Source of the DNA: Alphaproteobacteria bacterium
GTDB lineage: Bacteria > Pseudomonadota > Alphaproteobacteria > Caulobacterales > Aquidulcibacteraceae
NCBI GenBank assembly: GCA_016124655.1
Contig: WGNI01000005.1
Span: forward strand, 150,901 to 214,900
DNA length: 64,000 nt
Direction: 5' to 3'
Shown in pieces: positions 25,419-33,483 of this stretch. The position numbers were made by a program, and so were the translations under genes. Position 1 is the stretch's first letter; every line of letters starts with the position of its first letter. The notes beneath the pieces were generated by a model, which worked only from the letters and a program-made list of their open reading frames with translations, was not told the origin of the DNA and did not search any database.

Positions 25419-25793
25419 TCACACGCCTTGCGCCTCTTGCGCGCTTTGGATGTAGGCGATCAGCGCGTCCAGCTCTTCCGGCGTGAACGCGAAGTGCGGC
25501 ATCGCCGGATGGGTCTCCAACAGCCCGCGCGTGAACGCCGCGTCGAGCTCGCGCATGCGATAGCGCTGCGCCAGCGTGCGCATCGGCGGCGCCAGGGCGT
25601 TCGGGCTTACGTCGCTCGGCCCGATTCCATGACAGCGCGCGCAATACTCTTCCGCTAGAAGCCGTCCCTCCACGATGCGTGAAGGGGAGGGCGGGTCGAG
25701 CACGCCCTCGCGCTGTGACGGCCCTTGCGCACACGCGCCCAACGCCGCCGCGGCGGCGCAGACGCTAATCCATGTTGAGGCGGATATCGGCAT
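25419..25793 (-). CDS. Monohaem cytochrome c lipoprotein
   Basis: 124-residue exported class I cytochrome c. The lipobox LGAC puts the lipidated cysteine at residue 21. Haem is attached at CARCH (Cys51, Cys54, His55), with Met98 in HPAMPHF as likely sixth ligand. Likely a small periplasmic electron carrier held to a membrane. The start at 25793 lies inside the end of the upstream lipoprotein gene (29-base overlap), so the two are probably co-transcribed. Redox partners unknown. Confidence 0.85.
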   Translation of the reverse strand: MPISASTWISVCAAAAALGACAQGPSQREGVLDPPSPSRIVEGRLLAEEYCARCHGIGPSDVSPNALAPPMRTLAQRYRMRELDAAFTRGLLETHPAMPHFAFTPEELDALIAYIQSAQEAQGV

Positions 25794-26205
25794 GACGCCG
25801 CATGATATGCGTCGCGTCGTGCTCACCGGCTTGACGATAATCAAGCCCGACGACTTTTTCCGGCGGCAAGCCGGCCTCCACCAGCGCCAGCACCACGCTT
25901 TCCGCGCGCCGCAGGGCTTCTGCGTCCGCTTCCGCGCCGGTCGCGTCGCGATCGGGATACGCCACCACCTCAATCCGGTTGAGCGCGCCGCCTTCGGCCT
26001 CGCACGCATCGACAGCATCCGCCGCGCGCCGCACCAGAGTCTGTGCGCTGACCGGCAGAACCCCGCTGTCCGGGTCGAAATAGACGGTGATCGGCTCCAC
26101 CGCGCAGGCCGGATGCGGGGCGTCGGCCCCGCCCAGGATCGGCAGCGATGCGCAGCCGGCGATCAGCGCCGCGCTGCCGGCGGCGAACACTTTGGAAAGC
26201 GACAT
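25765..26205 (-). CDS. OmpA-like lipoprotein
   Basis: 146-residue lipoprotein with lipobox LIAGC (Cys18). The mature part follows the OmpA C-terminal peptidoglycan-associated pattern: VYFDPDSGVLPVSAQTL, then a strand region VVAYPDRDATGAEAD, RRAESVVLALVEAG and the closing RRHADIRL. The usual Asp/Arg diaminopimelate-binding residues appear only partly conserved. Probably tethers an outer-membrane or periplasmic component to the wall. It overlaps the downstream cytochrome gene by 29 bases. Confidence 0.7.
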   Translation of the reverse strand: MSLSKVFAAGSAALIAGCASLPILGGADAPHPACAVEPITVYFDPDSGVLPVSAQTLVRRAADAVDACEAEGGALNRIEVVAYPDRDATGAEADAEALRRAESVVLALVEAGLPPEKVVGLDYRQAGEHDATHIMRRHADIRLNMD

Positions 26206-26269
26206 GGACGTCCCCTGACCGTGCCGCCAACGCGCGGCGGGGCAGATGGTTGCGCGTCCGCGCGTTTCG

Positions 26270-28096
26270 TCAAGCCGAAGCCTTCGCGCGCCGCTTCCGC
26301 TCATGGGGATCGAGCCACATTTTCCGGATGCGGATCGCCGCCGGCGTGACTTCCACCAATTCGTCGTCGTCAATCCACGCGATCGCTTGTTCCAGGCTCA
26401 GCCGCCGCGGCGGCGTCAGGCGGATCGATTCATCCTTGCCACTGGCGCGAACATTCGTCAGCTTCTTGCCCTTCATCGGATTGACGTCGAGATCTTCGCC
26501 GCGCGAATTCTCGCCGATAATCATGCCTTCATAGACGTCTTCGCCGTCGCCGATGAACATCTGCCCGCGCTCTTCCAGGTTCCACAGCGCATACGCGGTC
26601 GATTGGCCATTGTCATTGGAGATCAGCGCGCCGTTGCGCCGTCCGGGAATTTCGCCCTTCCACGGCGCCCAGGCATGAAACAAGCGGTTCATCACGCCCG
26701 AGCCGCGCGTGTCGGTCAGGAACTCGCCGTGATAGCCGACAAGCCCCCGCGACGGCGCGTGAAACGTCAGCCGCGTTTTTCCGCCGCCGGACGGGCGCAT
26801 GTCCTGCAATTCCGCTTTGCGCAGCGACATTTTTTCGATCACCACGCCGGAAAATTCTTCATCCACATCGATGACGGCTTCTTCAATCGGCTCCAAACGG
26901 TCGCCATTCTCTTCGCGCGTCAGAACGCGCGGACGCGAGATCGACACTTCAAAGCCTTCACGCCGCATCGTTTCGATCAGCACGCCCAATTGCAGTTCGC
27001 CGCGGCCCGCGACCTCAAACGAATCCTTGTTGTCCGCTTCACGCACGCGGATCGCGACATTCGATTCCGCTTCGCGCATCAGCCGGTCGCGAATGACGCG
27101 GCTCTGCACCTTGTCGCCCGCGCGGCCCGCCAGCGGAGAATCGTTGATCGACACCGTGATCGCCAATGTCGGCGGATCGATCGGGTCCGCGGGAATGGGC
27201 GCTGCGAGATCGAGCGCGCCGATCGTGTCGGCGACGGTGGCGTTCTCCAGCCCCGCCACGGCGATAATGTCGCCGGCTTCCGCGCTCTCCACCGGCGTGC
27301 GCTTCAGCCCGCGATACGCAAGCAGCTTCGTCAGCCGCCCGCGCGCCAATTCATTGCCGTCGCGCGAAAGCACTTTCACCGCATCGCCCGTCTTCACGCG
27401 GCCCGCTTCGATGCGTCCCGTCAGCACGCGGCCGAGGAACGGATCAGAATCGAGGATCGTCGCCAACAGCGCGAACGGTTCGTCCTGGCGATGCGCAGGC
27501 TCCGGCGGCGGCACGTGCGCGACGATGGTTTCAAACAGCGGCGTCAGATCGCGCCGCGCATCGCCCATGTCCTTCACCGCCCAGCCTTCTTTGCCCGACG
27601 CATAGAGCGCGGGAAAATCGGCCTGTTCGTCGCTGGCGCCGATGGCCAGGAATAGTTCGAAAATATCGTTCAGCGCCTGGTCGGGCTGCGCCGACGGCCG
27701 GTCGACCTTGTTGAGCACCACGATCGGCCGAAGGCCCCGCGCCAGCGCCTTGCCCAGCACGAACTTGGTCTGCGGCATCACGCTTTCCGAGGCGTCCACC
27801 AGGAGCACGCAGCCGTCGACCATGGAGAGGATCCGCTCCACTTCGCCGCCGAAGTCCGCGTGGCCGGGCGTGTCCACGACATTGATCCGCATGTCATGCC
27901 ACACGATGGAGGTGCACTTCGCCAGGATCGTGATCCCGCGCTCGCGCTCCAGAGCGTTCGAATCCATCGCCCGTTCGGCCCGCGCTTCGTTCTCCCGGAA
28001 CGCGCCGCCCTGGGCGAGCATCTGGTCGACCAGGGTGGTTTTCCCGTGATCAACGTGGGCGATGATGGCGATGTTGCGGAGCGCGGGCGCGGCCAT
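26270..28096 (-). CDS. typA: Translational GTPase TypA/BipA
   Basis: 608-residue ribosome-associated GTPase. G motifs are AHVDHGKT (13-20), DTPGHADFGGE and NKVDRPSA. The EF-G-like domains II, III and V and the BipA-specific C-terminal domain (GRGLVGYHGEFLTDTRGSG, PMKGKKLTNVR) follow. It promotes 50S assembly and adaptation to cold or stress. Full length. It lies alone on its strand after a 337-base gene-free region that carries its promoter and, further away, a candidate sRNA on the other strand. Confidence 0.95.
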   Translation of the reverse strand: MAAPALRNIAIIAHVDHGKTTLVDQMLAQGGAFRENEARAERAMDSNALERERGITILAKCTSIVWHDMRINVVDTPGHADFGGEVERILSMVDGCVLLVDASESVMPQTKFVLGKALARGLRPIVVLNKVDRPSAQPDQALNDIFELFLAIGASDEQADFPALYASGKEGWAVKDMGDARRDLTPLFETIVAHVPPPEPAHRQDEPFALLATILDSDPFLGRVLTGRIEAGRVKTGDAVKVLSRDGNELARGRLTKLLAYRGLKRTPVESAEAGDIIAVAGLENATVADTIGALDLAAPIPADPIDPPTLAITVSINDSPLAGRAGDKVQSRVIRDRLMREAESNVAIRVREADNKDSFEVAGRGELQLGVLIETMRREGFEVSISRPRVLTREENGDRLEPIEEAVIDVDEEFSGVVIEKMSLRKAELQDMRPSGGGKTRLTFHAPSRGLVGYHGEFLTDTRGSGVMNRLFHAWAPWKGEIPGRRNGALISNDNGQSTAYALWNLEERGQMFIGDGEDVYEGMIIGENSRGEDLDVNPMKGKKLTNVRASGKDESIRLTPPRRLSLEQAIAWIDDDELVEVTPAAIRIRKMWLDPHERKRRAKASA

Positions 28097-28298
28097 GGGG
28101 ATTCCGAGGGGCGGGCCCGGCGCAGGCGCGCGGGCGCGCTCATGGGCGGGGCAGGGAAGGGACGAGGCGCCTTATATTGCGGCGCCGTAAACGCAGCAAG
28201 CCCATGCGAAACCGCATGTCTGCCTCGAAAAGACAATCAAATCAGCAAGATATAAGAACTCATCATGCGTGACGGGGCGTCACCCGCTGCTTTTTTCG

Positions 28299-28326
28299 TT
28301 GATTTTTGTGCGCCGCAGCGTATGTT
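28299..28326 (+). promoter_or_regulatory. Putative promoter of the candidate small RNA
   Basis: TTGATT (28299-28304), a 16-base spacer and TATGTT (28321-28326). It places a start point near 28333, just before the first hairpin of the downstream candidate RNA. The rest of the gene-free stretch 28097-28298 holds the typA promoter region and a small GTGACG/CGTCAC hairpin (28269-28283), with no gene seen. Confidence 0.4.
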
Positions 28327-28332
28327 GACCTT

Positions 28333-28422
28333 GTTGCGGCGTTTCGCGACGCCGCCCGCCCTATCGGGCGTTTCCTCCCTATGTAAACTCGCCCCGGGCC
28401 TTCGGTCCGGGGCGTTTTTTTT
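28333..28422 (+). ncRNA. Candidate ~90-nt small RNA with an exposed CCTCCC and a rho-independent terminator
   Basis: Three stems in a row: GCGGCGT/ACGCCGC (28336-28355), CGCCC/GGGCG (28357-28370), and an 11-bp terminator stem CGCCCCGGGCC/GGTCCGGGGCG (28390-28414) followed by eight T. Between stems two and three lies unpaired TTTCCTCCCTATG, complementary to a Shine-Dalgarno sequence. CU-rich loops of this kind characterise alphaproteobacterial trans-acting sRNAs such as the alpha-r14 type. There is no convincing open frame that ends before the terminator, and no upstream gene on this strand needs it. Identity and targets are unproven. Confidence 0.5.
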
Positions 28423-28433
28423 GGCGAGGGCGC

Positions 28434-29339
28434 CTAAGCCAGGCTCTTGTGCAAATCCGCCGCGATCAGCGCTTCGCCCAGCCGGCTCATGTCGGCGCGC
28501 ACGCGCGCGAAGCCCGACGTGCGGTTGAGCGTGCGTTCGTCCACATAAAGCCCGCGATTGATTTCGATCTGCAGCGCATGCACGCGCAGCGCCGGACGGC
28601 CATAGAGCTGCGTCGTGTGCCCGCCGGCGAACGGCGCATTGCGCGCCACCCGGTAGCCCATGCGCCGCAGCGTCGCCTCCACCAGCGCGGTGATTGCGGG
28701 ATGGCACGCCGCGCCGAAGCGATCGCCCAACACGATGTCCGGCGCATGCGGACCCCGCGCGCAGCTCGGCATCGAATGGCAGTCGATCAGGATGGCGCAG
28801 CCGAATTGCGCCCGCGCCTCCGCGATCAGCCCGGCGAGGGTGGCGTGATAGGGGCGGTGGATCGCGTTGATGCGCAGGTCCGCGTCAGCCACCTGAAGCT
28901 TGGCGGCGTAAATGATCTGCCCATCGCCGGCGACGCGCGGAATGGCGCCGAGGCCGGCCTGCACCCGCGGGCTCGCCGTCATCGCCGGCAGCCGCCCGGC
29001 GAACATGTCCGGGTCGAGTTCGCTCGGATTGCGGTTGAGGTCGATCAGCGCCCGCCCGATCGTGGAGGAGATGAGGGGCGCGCCCAGCGCGGCCGCGCCG
29101 GCGAACAATTCATCGACGTAAACGTCCTCTGAACGCCGCAGCGCCGCCAGCGAGGCGCGCACGCCCGCCATCATGCTGGCCGGATAGCGCCGCCCCGAGT
29201 GCGGCGAGGCGAACACCACCGCCGAGCGCCGGCGCAGCGGCTCGATCACCACGAACGGCGCCCCGACATCGTTTTCGGGTCCGCGGGGCGAACAATCCGG
29301 CGCGACTGGCGCGGCGAGAGGCTCGGACGAGAAGTCCAT
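28434..29339 (-). CDS. N-formylglutamate amidohydrolase family protein
   Basis: 301-residue hydrolase of the HutG/FGase family. Motifs seen: FASPHSGRRYP near residues 42-52, EDVYVDELF, DLNRNPSELD and the metal-site-like IDCHSMP. In histidine catabolism it splits formylglutamate; members next to cpdR are conserved in Caulobacter relatives, although no hut genes are here. An ATG at 29339 is used; a TTG at 29375 would add 12 residues, and neither has a good ribosome-binding site. Substrate uncertain. Confidence 0.82.
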   Translation of the reverse strand: MDFSSEPLAAPVAPDCSPRGPENDVGAPFVVIEPLRRRSAVVFASPHSGRRYPASMMAGVRASLAALRRSEDVYVDELFAGAAALGAPLISSTIGRALIDLNRNPSELDPDMFAGRLPAMTASPRVQAGLGAIPRVAGDGQIIYAAKLQVADADLRINAIHRPYHATLAGLIAEARAQFGCAILIDCHSMPSCARGPHAPDIVLGDRFGAACHPAITALVEATLRRMGYRVARNAPFAGGHTTQLYGRPALRVHALQIEINRGLYVDERTLNRTSGFARVRADMSRLGEALIAADLHKSLA

Positions 29340-29480
29340 GCCAGGGATTTGATCGTTCAAAGCCAGCGCGGTCAACTCGTTGAAGGGACGGCGACCTTTT
29401 CCGCTGCAAGGCGGTCTTTACCCGGCTATGGTAGTCAAGGCGGTCCAGGGCGTGTGCGGCGAGTTCCGGAGCGGCGAGCG

Positions 29481-29840
29481 ATGGCGCATATTCTGTTGGC
29501 GGAGGACGACGAATCCCTTCGCCAATTCTTAACGACGAACCTCGGCCGCGCGGGCCACACCGTCACCTCCCATGGCGACGGCGATAGCGCCTGGGATGCG
29601 CTGCAGGATCAGAGCTTCGATCTGCTCTTGACCGATATCGTCATGCCCGGCCTGGACGGCATCGAGCTGGCGCGCCGCGCCGCCGAGCGCGACCCGGCCA
29701 TGAAGATCATGTTCATCACCGGCTTCGCCGCCGTGGCGCTCAGCCAGGCCAGCCAGGCGCCCAAGGACGCCAAGGTCCTGTCCAAACCGTTCCATCTGAA
29801 AGACCTCGTCGCCGAGGTCGAACGCATGATGGCCGCGTAG
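29481..29840 (+). CDS. cpdR: Single-domain response regulator CpdR
   Basis: 119-residue receiver-only protein. Acidic pocket AEDDE, phospho-acceptor Asp52 in LLLTDIVMPGLDG, and the signature MFITGFAAVAL and AKVLSKPFHL match Caulobacter CpdR closely. Unphosphorylated CpdR primes ClpXP for proteolysis of cell-cycle substrates, so CckA/ChpT phosphorylation links it to CtrA stability. The divergent formylglutamate amidohydrolase and the downstream tRNA-Val repeat the neighbourhood seen in relatives. This fits the CtrA boxes found elsewhere in the window. Confidence 0.93.
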   Translation: MAHILLAEDDESLRQFLTTNLGRAGHTVTSHGDGDSAWDALQDQSFDLLLTDIVMPGLDGIELARRAAERDPAMKIMFITGFAAVALSQASQAPKDAKVLSKPFHLKDLVAEVERMMAA

Positions 29841-29856
29841 GCGCGGACCCGCTCGC

Positions 29857-29885
29857 TTGCGGGGAGAGACCGGCCCCGCTATAGG
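29857..29885 (+). promoter_or_regulatory. Putative promoter of the tRNA-Val gene
   Basis: TTGCGG (29857-29862) and CTATAG (29879-29884) with a 16-base spacer. The predicted start is about 17 bases before the mature tRNA. It lies directly after the cpdR stop. Confidence 0.5.
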
Positions 29886-29907
29886 TCCGCTCCCCCTCGA
29901 ATTGGCC

Positions 29908-29982
29908 GGGCGCGTAGCTCAGCGGGAGAGCACCACGTTGACATCGTGGGGGTCACAGGTTCGATCCCTGTCGCGCCCACCA
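29908..29982 (+). tRNA. tRNA-Val (anticodon GAC)
   Basis: A full cloverleaf can be drawn: acceptor stem GGGCGCG with CGCGCCC, D arm AGCTCAGCGGGAGAGC, anticodon stem CCACG/CGTGG around loop TTGACAT (anticodon GAC), and T arm with GGTTCGATCCC. The CCA end is encoded (29980-29982). It decodes GUC and GUU valine codons. Confidence 0.97.
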
Positions 29983-30154
29983 TCAAGCCACGAACGCGTT
30001 GCGCAGTCCGCCGACCAATCCCGCATCGCCCCCAGGTCGCGCCGCGCCGCCGACGATCGCTGCGGGCGTTGTGGTCAAAAAGCGCGACCCTGGCGCCCAG
30101 CTTTTCGGCGCCGCGTCGGCTGAGCGCACAAAAATACCCGCTACTCCCAAGCTT

Positions 30155-30169
30155 TTAAGTCGGCCTTAA
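30155..30169 (+). promoter_or_regulatory. Perfect CtrA-box (TTAA-N7-TTAA) upstream of the MCP-tip/Cache gene
   Basis: TTAAGTCGGCCTTAA has both half-sites intact and exact spacing, 58 bases before the start at 30228. A weaker copy, TTTA-N7-TTAA, lies at 31437-31451 before the GlnE-like gene. Between the tRNA and this site (29983-30150) no gene was recognised. Confidence 0.6.
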
Positions 30170-30227
30170 CCACGCACTCCGCTTGGGTGCTCTCACGCCT
30201 GAATGCGAGGCGCGACCGGAGCGAACG

Positions 30228-31310
30228 ATGTCGTCGGCGCCACAGAGAGTCATCGCCCGCGATGGTCAGCCCAAGACCGAGGACGTGTCGGCGGCAAGTC
30301 TGGCCGACCGCATCGCCAAGCGCGTCACGTCCACCTTGCAGGACAAGATCGAGAGCATCAAAGAGGTGACGCTGCGCTCGCAAATTCTGGCGTTCAACGC
30401 GTCGATCGAAGCGGCGCGCGCAGGCGCCGCGGGCAAGGGCTTTGCCCTTATCGCCGAAGAGATGCGCAGCATGTCGGAGGAGGTGGATGGGCTCGCGCGC
30501 GCCCTGCGGGATCAGCTTCTCTCTCAGGTCTCTGAACTCACCGCGAGAACACGAGAGAGCGTGGAGGCGGCGGAAGAAAAACGCCTGATCGATCTGTCCC
30601 TCAATGCCGTCGAGTTGATTGATCGCAACCTCTATGAGCGCTCCTGCGATGTCCGATGGTGGGCCACCGACGCCGCCGTCGTCGATTGCGCCGCGCAGCC
30701 GACAGAGGACAATTGCGCATTTGCGTCGCGTCGCCTCGGCGTCATCCTCAACGCCTATACGGTCTACCTGGACCTGTGGCTCTGCGATCGATCCGGCAGA
30801 GTGATCGCCAATGGACGGCCCGATCGCTACGCCGTCGCGGGGACCAACGTCTCGGGCGCTGCATGGTTTCGCGACGCGATGAAATCCGCCAGCGGCGACG
30901 AATTCGTCTGCGCGGACATCGAAGAGAATCCCAATCTGGGCGGCGCCGCCGTGGCCACCTACGCCGCCGCCGTGCGTCAGGGCGGAGAGAGCAGGGGACG
31001 CGTTGTCGGCGTTCTCGGCATTCACTTCGACTGGACGCCGCAAGCGCAGGGCATCGTCAAGAGTTTGCGATTGAGCGAAGAGGAATGGCGCGACGCCAGG
31101 GCCATGCTCCTGGACAGCAAGGGGCGCGTCATCGCCGCGTCCGATGACCGCGGCGTCCTCAGCGAACACTTTGTGCTGGCGACGTCCGGACAAACGCAGG
31201 GCGCGTACAAAACCAAAGAATGCGCGACGATTGGGTTCGCCCGCACGCCCGGATACGAGACCTATGAAGGCATGGGATGGTACGGCTGCGTCGTGCGCTC
31301 CCGAACGTAA
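30228..31310 (+). CDS. Soluble protein with an MCP signalling tip and a Cache-like domain
   Basis: 360 residues with no membrane segment. Residues 44-82 reproduce the hairpin tip of methyl-accepting chemotaxis proteins (SQILAFNASIEAARAG, then GKGFALIAEEMR), the part that contacts CheA and CheW. The long helices and methylation regions that normally flank it are almost absent. Residues about 125-345 resemble a Cache sensor (LWLCDRSGRVIANGRP, GAAWFRDAM). The order is therefore tip first, sensor second, the reverse of ordinary receptors. A perfect CtrA box lies upstream and the che operon is 2.2 kb away. It might form or tune cytoplasmic signalling arrays (inference). Confidence 0.75.
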   Translation: MSSAPQRVIARDGQPKTEDVSAASLADRIAKRVTSTLQDKIESIKEVTLRSQILAFNASIEAARAGAAGKGFALIAEEMRSMSEEVDGLARALRDQLLSQVSELTARTRESVEAAEEKRLIDLSLNAVELIDRNLYERSCDVRWWATDAAVVDCAAQPTEDNCAFASRRLGVILNAYTVYLDLWLCDRSGRVIANGRPDRYAVAGTNVSGAAWFRDAMKSASGDEFVCADIEENPNLGGAAVATYAAAVRQGGESRGRVVGVLGIHFDWTPQAQGIVKSLRLSEEEWRDARAMLLDSKGRVIAASDDRGVLSEHFVLATSGQTQGAYKTKECATIGFARTPGYETYEGMGWYGCVVRSRT

Positions 31311-31524
31311 TGGCGAAGGTGATCGAAGCGCGCGCTTCGTCACCAACCCGGACAGCAACTCGGAAAACGCCCTTCAAAGTGCGCGCCTCCACATCCCGAG
31401 CGTGACGCGATGCGCCTTCTTCGCGCCGGCGCGCCGTTTAGCGTTCATTAACGCTGCCTTTGCACCCGATCTTCACTCGCGCGCGCTATAGGCTCCGCCC
31501 AATCTGGGGCGTTTGGGCGATACC

Positions 31525-32667
31525 ATGCAAAACAAGAGCGAACCGCGCGGCGCTTTGCCGGCGCAAGACGCGCGTGCGTTGCAGGCGATGCTCGCAAACG
31601 CCCTCAGCGACGCGGATCGATCCTTCGACGAAACGATGGGAGCTTTGCGCGCGCGTCGCGCCCTGTTGCGCCAGAGCGTTCAGTCTGGTCTGGCCGAAGC
31701 GACCTTGAGCGCCCAGGCGGCGGCGGACTTGGTGTCGACGGCCGCAAGACGCGACGTCCAAGCCATCTCCGCCGCCGCATTGGAAGACGCCGTCAGCCAA
31801 TTCGGCCCGTTGCGGGGCGCATTTTGCGTCCTGGCGCTGGGGAAGCTTGGCGGACGCGAAATGACTCTCGGCTCCGATCTCGACCTCATGTTCGTGTTCG
31901 AAGCGGATCTCGACGACCGCGACGCGTTTCGTCGTTTGCCGCGCGAAGTCGTGCGCGGTTTGAGCGCGTGGACCGTTGATGGCGGGCTGCATGACGTCGA
32001 TATGCGATTGCGGCCATACGGCGAAAAAGGGCCGCTGGCAGTCCAGTTCTCCGCCCTGCATCGCTACTACACCGAAGAAGCCTGGGCGTTTGAACTCCAA
32101 GCCATGACGCGCGCGGACGCCATCGCGGGCGACGCCGAGTTCGGTGCGGAGGTGCGCCATGAGATCACGGCCGCACTGCGGGCGGGCGCAAAACGCCTCG
32201 ACATTCGTGCTGACGTCGCCGCCATGCGCGCGCGGCTTGAGCGCCAAAAACCGGCCGAGAGCGTTTGGGACGTCAAGATGGCCCCCGGCGGGCTGGTCGA
32301 CATCGAGTTCATCGTGCAGGCGGCGCAACTCGAACTCCTGCGCGCCGGCGGCGCTTGGCGTTGGCCGAACACGGGCGACGCGATTGCGGGCTTGGGAGCG
32401 ATCGGCGCGCTCTCCGAGAGAGAAGTTGAGGCGCTGCACCAGGCGTGGGCGCTTTATTCCGAATTGGGTCAAGTCAGGGCGGCGTTTAACCTGAGCTGCA
32501 AGGACTTGGACGGCGTCGGCGAACGCGACCTTGCGCCGGCGTTGCAGCTGTGCGCCGCGGACACTCATGAAGCCCTTCGCCAGCGCCTGCTGGCGGCCCA
32601 GTCCGACGTCAGACGCGTCTTCAATGCGCGACTGCCGGAAGGCGCGCGAACCGCGTCAGCGGCCTAG
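31525..32667 (+). CDS. GlnE-like adenylyltransferase half (orphan C-terminal domain)
   Basis: 380 residues matching only the C-terminal adenylylating half of glutamine-synthetase adenylyltransferase, which normally has about 950. The nucleotidyltransferase core has LALGKLGGREMTLGSDLDL (acidic pair Asp118, Asp120), VDMRLRPYGEKGP and LVDIEFIVQ. The N-terminal deadenylylating domain is missing, with its own ATG start at 31525 and no remnant upstream. The frame is intact through the stop, so it may be expressed. It could modify glutamine synthetase without removal activity, or another protein. A weak CtrA-like site lies 74 bases upstream. Confidence 0.78.
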   Translation: MQNKSEPRGALPAQDARALQAMLANALSDADRSFDETMGALRARRALLRQSVQSGLAEATLSAQAAADLVSTAARRDVQAISAAALEDAVSQFGPLRGAFCVLALGKLGGREMTLGSDLDLMFVFEADLDDRDAFRRLPREVVRGLSAWTVDGGLHDVDMRLRPYGEKGPLAVQFSALHRYYTEEAWAFELQAMTRADAIAGDAEFGAEVRHEITAALRAGAKRLDIRADVAAMRARLERQKPAESVWDVKMAPGGLVDIEFIVQAAQLELLRAGGAWRWPNTGDAIAGLGAIGALSEREVEALHQAWALYSELGQVRAAFNLSCKDLDGVGERDLAPALQLCAADTHEALRQRLLAAQSDVRRVFNARLPEGARTASAA

Positions 32668-32824
32668 ACGGTCGAAAACGCCGCGCCGCGCGGTCTGCTC
32701 AGGGCCCCGGCGAACGCGGCCCCAACCGAACGCCGAAGCCGCCAAAACATTGATCGCCGTCAAAGCGCGGCGCCCGATCGTGGCGTGGTTTGAAGAAGTC
32801 CGACGCCAGCGTAAAAGGGGCGCC

Positions 32825-33271
32825 ATGATGCTGCTTCGCGATCTCCGACTCCTGGCGCTCGCTGCATGCGCCGCCCTGGCCGCCTGCGGTCAAACCGGCT
32901 CGCCGTCCGCCGCGCCGGAAGAACTCGGCGGCCGCTGGAGCGTGCAGCAGATCGCCGGCGCAAGTCTGGGGCAGGGCGTGAGGATCGATATTGAGATCGA
33001 CGCCGCGTCCGGACGCATCAGCGGATTCACCGGCTGCGCGCCGTTCACCGCGTCGTTGGAATCGTTCGGCCGGGCGATCACCGTTTCGGCCGTCGCTCCA
33101 ACCAACGGATCGTGTCCGTCGCCGGAAGCCGCTGTCGATGAAGAGCGCTTCCTGCGCGTGTTGCCGGCGGTGACGCGCTATACGCGCAATGGCGCGGCGC
33201 TGGATTTGACGCAGCAAGGGTCGGGCGAGTCCCTGATCCGCTTGCGCGCAGAGGATGCCGCCGCATCGTAA
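32825..33271 (+). CDS. META-domain lipoprotein
   Basis: 148-residue exported lipoprotein with lipobox LAAC (Cys21). The mature part matches the META/HslJ domain: LGGRWSVQQIAGASL, ISGFTGCAPFTAS and EERFLRVLPAVTRYTRNG. Such proteins are heat- or stress-associated envelope components with unknown biochemistry. It starts with tandem ATGs preceded by AAAAGGGG. It follows the GlnE-like gene by 157 bases and precedes an AT-rich region (33290-33380) before the che operon. Confidence 0.82.
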   Translation: MMLLRDLRLLALAACAALAACGQTGSPSAAPEELGGRWSVQQIAGASLGQGVRIDIEIDAASGRISGFTGCAPFTASLESFGRAITVSAVAPTNGSCPSPEAAVDEERFLRVLPAVTRYTRNGAALDLTQQGSGESLIRLRAEDAAAS

Positions 33272-33483
33272 CGGGGCGAGCCCGCATCCGCATCGCAAAT
33301 GAATGCACGCAAGCTGCATGTCATATACGCATATTTAATCTTCCCCCGCCTACAGATTAACTATTCGATTCTCAAAGTGACCGAGGCCTTACGCTCTCGG
33401 CGCGGTGGGAAACGATGCGGGCGACGCAGCGAAGAAACGCTGCGCGCGCGGATTTGTGGCTTTGCTGCGCAAGCGGGGGCGAG

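Noticed and set aside
26246..27655. 469-codon plus-strand frame opposite typA
   Set aside because: Low-complexity Arg/His-rich translation, antisense to complete typA.
28265..28528. 88-codon plus-strand frame through the candidate sRNA
   Set aside because: It passes through a strong terminator and into the antisense of the amidohydrolase gene; no ribosome-binding site or family resemblance.
33272..33483. CtrA box or sigma-54 promoter before the che operon
   Set aside because: TTAA occurs at 33335 and 33357, but neither has a proper second half-site, and no GG-N10-GC element was found.
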